Assembly (NCBI RefSeq): GCF_001425905.1
Contig: NZ_LMDY01000016.1
Coordinates: 87,625-151,624 of the forward strand
Source of the DNA: Methylibium sp. Root1272
GTDB lineage: Bacteria; Pseudomonadota; Gammaproteobacteria; Burkholderiales; Burkholderiaceae_C
Direction: 5' to 3'
DNA: 64,000 nucleotides
This document shows positions 58,714-64,000 of the stretch, piece after piece. The translations under genes were made by a program, and so were the position numbers. Each line of letters begins with the position of its first letter. Position 1 is the first letter of the stretch. The notes beneath the pieces were generated by a model, which did no database searches, was not told the DNA's origin, and was given only the letters and a program-made list of their open reading frames with translations.

Positions 58714-60924
58714 TCAGTACGACAGCCTGATCGTCACCGAGTAGTTGGCGGGCGCCCCGTAGTACGTGTTGTCGTACTCGTCCAGCACGTAGTACTTCTT
58801 GTCGAACAGGTTGTCGGCGTTGAACTGCGCCGACACGTTCGGCGAGAACTGGTAGCGGGCCATCAGCGACACCTGCGCGACGCTGCCCTGGCGCAGCACG
58901 GCCGGACCGCTGGGCGAACCGACGACGGTGCTGCTGGCCGATTGCCAGTTCACGCCGGCACCGAGACTGAGGTGGTCGACCAGCCGCCGCGGCTCCCAGG
59001 TCGCGAACAGGCGGACCAGGGTGCTCGGGATGAAGGTGCGCACCGCCTGCCCCGACCCGTTCTGCGTCAGGTAACGAGTCCACCCGAAGGATCCTTGCAG
59101 TTCGCTGGTCAGCCGCCCCGCAGCCTCGATCTCGAATCCCCGCGTGTTCGCCTTGATGGGCTGCGAGACGGCCCCGCCGTCCGGCAGCAGCTCGGGGTCA
59201 CCCGTGCCGGGATCGATGACCGGGGCGGCGACATTGTTCTGGCGCGTCTCGAACAGCGTGATCGCGGTGTTGAGTCTTCGATCCAGGTGTTCGCCCTTGA
59301 GCCCGACCTCGAAGCTGCGGCCTTCCATCGGATCGAGATAGTGGCCGTTGGCGTTGCGGTTGTTCTGCGGCTTGAAGATGCCGGTGTAGCTCGCGAACGC
59401 GGAGTACTGAGGCAAGATGTCCCACACGAGACCGGCATACGGAATCGTCTTGGAATAGTTGTACTTCGTATCGACCGGCGTGTCGTAGAGGTAGAAAGAG
59501 TCGATCTTCCAGCGCGCGAAACGAGCGCCGGCGATGAGCTTCAGCGAATCGGCCAGCGAGAACCGGCCGGCGGCGTAGAGGCCGTCCTGGTCGGTCCGGA
59601 TGTCGTTGAGCGGCGTTCCCTCGGCGAAGGCAGGCTCCGGATAGCTGCCGTCCCATTCGAAGAAGTTGCCGGGGTCCGGGAGCGTGCCCAGGGGCTCGAA
59701 CACGGTGCCGATGTTCCTGGCCCGCGAGCCGTTGTAGCCGACGACGAGCTCGTGCTTGCGGTCCAGGAATTCGAACGGTCCGGAGGCGTAGACGTCCAGC
59801 GACTTCTCCGTGATCTTGCCGCGGCTGCGGTAGGCGTAGGGCTCGAGGCCGGTGCCGGTCGTCGGATCCGGGTAGCCGAACACGTAGAACAGTTGCTGTT
59901 CCTCGCTGTAGCGGCGATGACTCAAGGTCGAGCGCAGGGTCCAGCCGTTGTCGAAGGCGTGGCGCAACTCGCCGAAGACCGTCTGCGTCTTGCGGTTCCA
60001 GTACGACCAGTCCGTCGCGGTGGTCACCGAGCGGGGCCAATCCGCCAACCGGCCATCGGCGAGATACAGCGGGAACGAGCCCCAGGTGTTGGATCGCGGC
60101 CGATTGTCCTGGTGGTCGAAACCGAGTGACAGGCGCGTGGCCGGCGTCAGGTCGGCATCGACGATGCCGTACAGCACGTAGGTCCGCTTGTTGTAGAGCG
60201 CCTGGTACGAATCGCGGTCTTCGCCGACCGCGACGGCGCGAGCCCGGATGCTCCCGTCTGCGTTGAGCGGGACCGTCGCATCGGCTTCTGCACGCCGGGT
60301 GTGCCACGAACCCGCGGTGAGATCGAGCCCGAACGTCGCGGTCCGGCTGTCGGCGTGCTTGCGCACCAGGTTGATCGATGCGGCGGGATTGCCGGCGCCC
60401 GTCATCAGGCCGGTTGCGCCGCGCACGACCTCGATGCGCTCGTAGAGCGCCGTCTCGAGCGTCTCGTCGATCGAGCCGGTGTTGAAGTTCGAGAGTGCCG
60501 GCACGCCGTCGTACATCAGCGTGTCGATCAGGAACCCGCGCGAGTAGAACAGCACGCGCTCGGAGTCGTAGGCGTTGGAGTAGACGCCGGGCGTGTTGTC
60601 GAGCACCTCGCGCAAGGAAGTGAGGCCCTGGTCTTCCAGACGCTCGCGCGTGATCACGGTTATCGACTGCGGTGTCTCGCGCGGAGAAAGCGTCAGCTTC
60701 GTCGCGGAGGCGCTGTCCTTGGCGACATAGGAATCCGTGCGACTGCCGGTCACCCTAATGGCGTCCAGCACGACGGGTTCCTGCGCGCCGTCCTTGGCCG
60801 GCGGGACGCCCTCGGCACCGGTCGTTTGTGCGGCGGCCGTGATGGCGAGTGCGGTGCCGAGCATCAGCAAGGTCGCATCACGCAGCGGGGAGCGCGAAGG
60901 AGCGGGGCGTCGGCTAGCAGGCAT
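58714..60924 (-). CDS. TonB-dependent siderophore receptor
   Basis: A 736-residue outer-membrane receptor. A signal peptide (TLLMLGTALAITAAAQ) is followed by a plug domain (about 60-180) with LDAIRVTGSRTDSYVAKDSA, TPQSITVITRERLEDQG and IEVVRGATGLMTGAGNPAASINLVRK, all typical of TonB-dependent siderophore receptors. The barrel ends in the terminal-aromatic strand NYSVTIRLSY. It has no N-terminal signalling extension. The ATG lies 3 bases from a large Fur-type palindrome and lacks a usual ribosome-binding site. It imports a ferric siderophore; the ligand is unknown and no biosynthesis genes are near. Confidence 0.92.
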   Translation of the reverse strand: MPASRRPAPSRSPLRDATLLMLGTALAITAAAQTTGAEGVPPAKDGAQEPVVLDAIRVTGSRTDSYVAKDSASATKLTLSPRETPQSITVITRERLEDQGLTSLREVLDNTPGVYSNAYDSERVLFYSRGFLIDTLMYDGVPALSNFNTGSIDETLETALYERIEVVRGATGLMTGAGNPAASINLVRKHADSRTATFGLDLTAGSWHTRRAEADATVPLNADGSIRARAVAVGEDRDSYQALYNKRTYVLYGIVDADLTPATRLSLGFDHQDNRPRSNTWGSFPLYLADGRLADWPRSVTTATDWSYWNRKTQTVFGELRHAFDNGWTLRSTLSHRRYSEEQQLFYVFGYPDPTTGTGLEPYAYRSRGKITEKSLDVYASGPFEFLDRKHELVVGYNGSRARNIGTVFEPLGTLPDPGNFFEWDGSYPEPAFAEGTPLNDIRTDQDGLYAAGRFSLADSLKLIAGARFARWKIDSFYLYDTPVDTKYNYSKTIPYAGLVWDILPQYSAFASYTGIFKPQNNRNANGHYLDPMEGRSFEVGLKGEHLDRRLNTAITLFETRQNNVAAPVIDPGTGDPELLPDGGAVSQPIKANTRGFEIEAAGRLTSELQGSFGWTRYLTQNGSGQAVRTFIPSTLVRLFATWEPRRLVDHLSLGAGVNWQSASSTVVGSPSGPAVLRQGSVAQVSLMARYQFSPNVSAQFNADNLFDKKYYVLDEYDNTYYGAPANYSVTIRLSY

Positions 60925-60927
60925 TTT

Positions 60928-60960
60928 GGATAATTATGAGAAGCATTCGCATTATTATCC
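60928..60960. promoter_or_regulatory. Fur-box-type palindrome controlling the siderophore receptor
   Basis: A 33-base AT-rich imperfect palindrome with outer arms GGATAAT and ATTATCC and an inner core ATGAGAAGCATTCGCAT centred near 60944. It resembles overlapping Fur boxes (GATAATGATAATCATTATC type). It lies just upstream of the minus-strand receptor gene and would repress it when iron is sufficient. Confidence 0.75.
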
Positions 60961-61106
60961 ACTGAGCGTGATCGGTGTCACGCGCGCGGTCGAAAACTGT
61001 CTGGATTGAGCAGGCGTTCAAAGATGACGGCATGAGAGCCGTCTCTTCCGCCCATCGGCTTGTCACCACCTCGGTATCTTTGGGCATCACCGTTGCGGAG
61101 AGCCCC

Positions 61107-62669
61107 ATGCAATTCAGACACCTTTCCGTCAAATCCAAACTCGCGACGGCATTCGCCCTGCTCACGGCCATCGTGCTCGTGGTTTCCGGGGTGGCCATTC
61201 GAGCCCTCGCCAGCGAGCACCAGTCGTTCTCGAGCTACGTGGACGAGACGGCCGTCCGCATCACGATGGCCAACGACGTGCTCGACGCAGCCAACGCCCG
61301 CGCCATCGGCGCGCGCAACCTGGTGCTGGTCACGACGCCCGCCGACAGTGAGATCGAGAAGGCGGCCGTGACCGCGGCGCACAAGAAGGTCGGCGAGTCG
61401 ATGGCCCGCCTGAGGAAGGCGCTCGATTCGATGGCCGGCGTGAGCGACGACGAACGCGAGCTGTTCGCCAAGCTCGATGGCGTCGAATCCCGCTACGGCC
61501 CGGTGGCGCTCGACATCGTCGGCCTCGCCCTGCAGGGCAAGCGCGAAGAAGCCGTGACCCGGATGAATGCGGACTGCCGCCCCCTGTTGACCGCGCTCGT
61601 GAAGTCGGCCAACGAGTTCATCGATCTCAGCGTGGTGGTGGCCCAGCGCGACGTCGCACGCGCCGACGCCAACGCCGCCGCCAATCGCAACATGATGCTG
61701 GCCGCCTGTGTGGCGGCGGCGGCCCTGGCGGCCGTGCTGGCCTGGGTCATCACCCGCGCCATCGTCGGCCCCATCAACCGGGCGATGGAAGTGGCACAGA
61801 CCGTCGCGGCCGGCGATCTGCGCTCCAGCATCGACGGCAGCGCGCGGGACGAGACCGGCAAGCTGCTGGCTGCGCTCAAGTCGATGAACGACAGCCTGGT
61901 CAGCATCGTCGGCAGCGTGCGCACCAGCAGCGACAGCATCGCCACCGGCAGCGCCCAGATCGCCACCGGCAACGCGGATCTGTCGCACCGGACCGAGCAG
62001 CAGGCTGCCAGCCTGCAGGAGACCGCGGCCTCGATGGAAGAGATGAATGCGACGGTGAAGGCCAACGCCGACACGGCGCGCCAGGCCATCCAGCTCGCCG
62101 GCTCCGCCAGCGGTGCGGCGGAGAAGGGGGGTCAGGTCGTCGGCCAGGTGGTCGCGACGATGGACGACATCACCGCCAGCTCGCGGCAGATCGCCGACAT
62201 CATCGGCGTCATCGACGGCATCGCCTTCCAGACCAACATCCTGGCGCTGAACGCGGCGGTCGAGGCCGCGCGTGCCGGCGAGCAGGGACGAGGCTTCGCG
62301 GTGGTGGCCAGCGAGGTGCGCAACCTCGCGCAGCGCAGCGCCAGCGCCGCGAAGGAGATCAAGGAACTCATCGGTGCCAGCGTCGAGAAGGTCGAGGTGG
62401 GCACCCGTCTGGTGGGCGATGCGCGGGCGTCGATGGACGACATCGTGGTCCAGGTCAAGCGCGTGTCCGACCTGATCTCGGAGATCGGGGCGGCCACCAT
62501 CGAGCAGACCACCGGCATCGGCCAGGTCAGTACCGCGGTGTCGCAACTCGACCAGGCCACCCAGCAGAACGCGGCACTCGTCGAAGAGAGCGCCGCCGCC
62601 GCCGACAGCCTGAAGCAGCAGGCTTCGAAGCTGGCGTCGGTGGTGAGCGTCTTCAAGCTGGCCGCCTGA
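61107..62669 (+). CDS. Methyl-accepting chemotaxis protein
   Basis: A 520-residue chemoreceptor. Helix 1 lies near residues 10-32 ([20 protein letters not shown]), then a four-helix-bundle-type periplasmic domain of about 160 residues, helix 2 near 190-212, HAMP (about 213-265) and a cytoplasmic signalling domain with the hairpin tip [20 protein letters not shown] (about 370-389). No CheR-binding pentapeptide is seen at the C-terminus (ends VVSVFKLAA). The ATG at 61107 has GGAG 8 bases upstream; the longer frame is disregarded. The ligand is unknown. Confidence 0.92.
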   Translation: MQFRHLSVKSKLATAFALLTAIVLVVSGVAIRALASEHQSFSSYVDETAVRITMANDVLDAANARAIGARNLVLVTTPADSEIEKAAVTAAHKKVGESMARLRKALDSMAGVSDDERELFAKLDGVESRYGPVALDIVGLALQGKREEAVTRMNADCRPLLTALVKSANEFIDLSVVVAQRDVARADANAAANRNMMLAACVAAAALAAVLAWVITRAIVGPINRAMEVAQTVAAGDLRSSIDGSARDETGKLLAALKSMNDSLVSIVGSVRTSSDSIATGSAQIATGNADLSHRTEQQAASLQETAASMEEMNATVKANADTARQAIQLAGSASGAAEKGGQVVGQVVATMDDITASSRQIADIIGVIDGIAFQTNILALNAAVEAARAGEQGRGFAVVASEVRNLAQRSASAAKEIKELIGASVEKVEVGTRLVGDARASMDDIVVQVKRVSDLISEIGAATIEQTTGIGQVSTAVSQLDQATQQNAALVEESAAAADSLKQQASKLASVVSVFKLAA

Positions 62670-62943
62670 CGGGCATCGGCGGCGCGGGCCGCTTTGCGCG
62701 GGATTGCGCGTGGCGACCCGCCGCGCCGGTCCCGGGTGCCGTCGCAGCGGGCTCGGGCGACTCGTCCCCCGAGCCCGCTCGCACCGGGGCCGCGTCGACG
62801 TTCATCGGCAGCGTGGAGAACACGGTCTTGTGCAGCGTGCTGGCCAGCATCGCCGCGATGAAGCAGGCCAGGATCAGATGCCCGGCGAAGCTCGCGCGCG
62901 GCGGAGCCGCCCGTTCGGCAGGGCGTGACGTGTCGGCGCTCAT
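62653..62943 (-). CDS. Small single-span membrane protein
   Basis: A 96-residue protein with one hydrophobic segment ([17 protein letters not shown], about 21-37) and a long Pro/Ala/Arg-rich tail that may lie in the periplasm. Its ATG overlaps the methyltransferase stop by 4 bases (ATGA), which supports translation, and its last 17 bases overlap the end of the convergent chemoreceptor gene. No family is recognised. Confidence 0.5.
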   Translation of the reverse strand: MSADTSRPAERAAPPRASFAGHLILACFIAAMLASTLHKTVFSTLPMNVDAAPVRAGSGDESPEPAATAPGTGAAGRHAQSRAKRPAPPMPVRRPA

Positions 62944-63995
62944 CGGCGCACCTCGTAGATCAGGTTGAAAGGCGTCTCGGCGGCGCGCCGGAACTGCGTG
63001 AAACCCGCCTTGCGGAACACGTCGGCCAGGCGCTTCGGCCCCGCCTGCGCACCGAGCACGAGCGTGCCGCCCTCGGAGATCGCGTGGGCGCAGCAGATCA
63101 GCGACGAGCCGGCGTAGAACAGCTGGCCCACCGTCGACAGGTTGTCCTCGACGCGGTCGTTCGCGAACGGCTCGACCAGCAGCACCGTGCCGCCCGGTGC
63201 CAGCGTTTCAGCGGCGTGCCGCGCGGCGGCCACCGGGTCGCCCAGGTCGTGCAGGGTGTCGAAGAAGCAGATCAGGCCGTAGCGATGGTCGGGGTAGCTC
63301 ACCGCGCTGGCGGCGGAGAAGTCCACCCGCTGCGCGGCGCCGGCCGCCGCCGCATGGCGCCGTGCCTCGGCGAGCGATGCCGCGTGCGTGTCGAAGCCGA
63401 AGAAGCGCGAGTTCGGGAACGCCTGGGCCATCAGCAAGGTCGAGTGGCCGTGGCCGCAGCCCACGTCGGCCACCGCGATGCCGGCCTCGAGCCGCGCCAC
63501 CACACCGTCGAGCGCCGGCAACCACTGCGACACGAGGCTCGCGCGGTAGCCGTTGCGGTAGAACGCCGCCACGCCGCAGGCCATGCGTGCGTCGTGCTCG
63601 CCCCAGGCGACGCCGCGGCCGCTGCGGAAGGCGTCGAGCGCCTTGGATTCATCGGCCCACATCGCGGCCGGCACGTTCCAGGCCTGCGGGAGGTAGACGG
63701 GGCTGTCCTCGTCGGCCAGCACCATTGCGTGCTCGGGTGACAGCTCGTAGGTGTCGCTGACCGCGTGGTAGCCGAGGTAGCCGGCTGCGGCCTGCGCGTT
63801 CAACCACTCGCGCACGTAGCGCTCGGCGCAGCCGGCGCGCTTGGCGACCTCCTTGGCGCTCAGGGGGCCGGCACCGGCCAGGGCCCGGTAGAGCCCGAGC
63901 TTGCTGCCCAGGCTGACCATCACGCCGGTGTAGGCGGCGGCCACGTCGCCGACGGCGCGCATCGCGAAGGCTTCGACCTTCGCTGTATCGATCAC
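62940..63995 (-). CDS. Class I SAM-dependent methyltransferase with N-terminal winged-helix domain
   Basis: A 351-residue protein: N-terminal helix-turn-helix-like dimerisation domain (KEVAKRAGCAERYVREWLNA, about 48-67), then a Rossmann methyltransferase domain with motif I VADVGCGHGHS (about 175-185), and FFDTLHDLGDP near 245. This resembles the TlyA/UbiE-like and O-methyltransferase-like enzymes of unknown substrate. The start is GTG at 63995, only 5 bases from the window end; the length is normal for the family, but an upstream start outside the window cannot be excluded. It is followed by a coupled small membrane protein. Confidence 0.75.
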   Translation of the reverse strand: MIDTAKVEAFAMRAVGDVAAAYTGVMVSLGSKLGLYRALAGAGPLSAKEVAKRAGCAERYVREWLNAQAAAGYLGYHAVSDTYELSPEHAMVLADEDSPVYLPQAWNVPAAMWADESKALDAFRSGRGVAWGEHDARMACGVAAFYRNGYRASLVSQWLPALDGVVARLEAGIAVADVGCGHGHSTLLMAQAFPNSRFFGFDTHAASLAEARRHAAAAGAAQRVDFSAASAVSYPDHRYGLICFFDTLHDLGDPVAAARHAAETLAPGGTVLLVEPFANDRVEDNLSTVGQLFYAGSSLICCAHAISEGGTLVLGAQAGPKRLADVFRKAGFTQFRRAAETPFNLIYEVRR

Positions 63996-64000
63996 GGGGG

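Overview
The window is G+C-rich throughout, with compact gene packing, many 4-base start/stop overlaps and a strong G/C bias at third codon positions. The gene families (glcDEF, a LacI/GntR-controlled glucarate operon with two orphan Bug-type tripartite-tricarboxylate binding proteins, a czcICBA-type metal-efflux operon with CzcI, a FeaR-like AraC regulator, XylR-type sigma-54 activation) and a hairpin repeat resembling dispersed repeats of Comamonadaceae/Sphaerotilaceae suggest a metabolically versatile environmental betaproteobacterium of the order Burkholderiales. This assignment is inferred from family content; no rRNA or tRNA gene is in the window.

Layout. 1-3260: 3' part of glcD, then glcE and glcF (glycolate oxidase). 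3245-13453: a XylR-like sigma-54 activator (minus strand) faces a Rieske oxygenase gene, followed by an outer-membrane/periplasm/RND module (DUF1302, DUF1329, YCF48-like, MMPL). Two TGGC-N7-TTGC sigma-54 promoters, one with an IHF consensus site, tie activator and targets together. 13551-23125: D-glucarate catabolism. A LacI regulator with palindromic operators controls a Bug protein and gudD; an FCD-GntR regulator with its own operators precedes a second Bug protein, a 2-hydroxyacid dehydrogenase, garL, garR and a glycerate 2-kinase. Together these convert glucarate to pyruvate plus 2-phosphoglycerate. 23139-24832: ABC-2 exporter pair. 24966-31747: accessory catabolic genes (kinase-like, VOC, GST-like, amidase, PaaY-like, acyl-CoA ligase) with a degraded DUF5916 remnant. 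31853-37821: LuxR/PAS and GAF proteins, a choice-of-anchor-I periplasmic protein, and an AraC regulator divergent from a flavoprotein whose active site looks like nitroalkane oxidase.

37834-44911: a minus-strand heavy-metal efflux operon (czcI, czcC, a His-containing membrane protein, czcB, czcA and a small His-rich periplasmic protein). 45072-49377: a five-gene cluster (thermostable-hemolysin family, acyl-adenylating enzyme, haem-oxygenase-like diiron oxidase, SDR, TPR protein), mostly with overlapping reading frames and preceded by a CTTAA-N6-CTTAA repeat like PmrA/QseB boxes. It looks like an uncharacterised lipid or small-molecule pathway and is the most interesting candidate system here. 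49390-51884: a coupled antiporter, anchorless SPFH protein and divergent cold-shock protein, plus a small ORF. 52174-62669: tandem Crp-like regulators, an EF-hand protein coupled to a diguanylate cyclase, a large PAS-GGDEF-EAL protein, a Fur-box-controlled TonB-dependent siderophore receptor and a chemoreceptor. 62653-63995: a small membrane protein coupled to a methyltransferase.

I see no CRISPR array, insertion sequence, prophage, tRNA or rRNA. All assignments come from reading motifs, with no database search.
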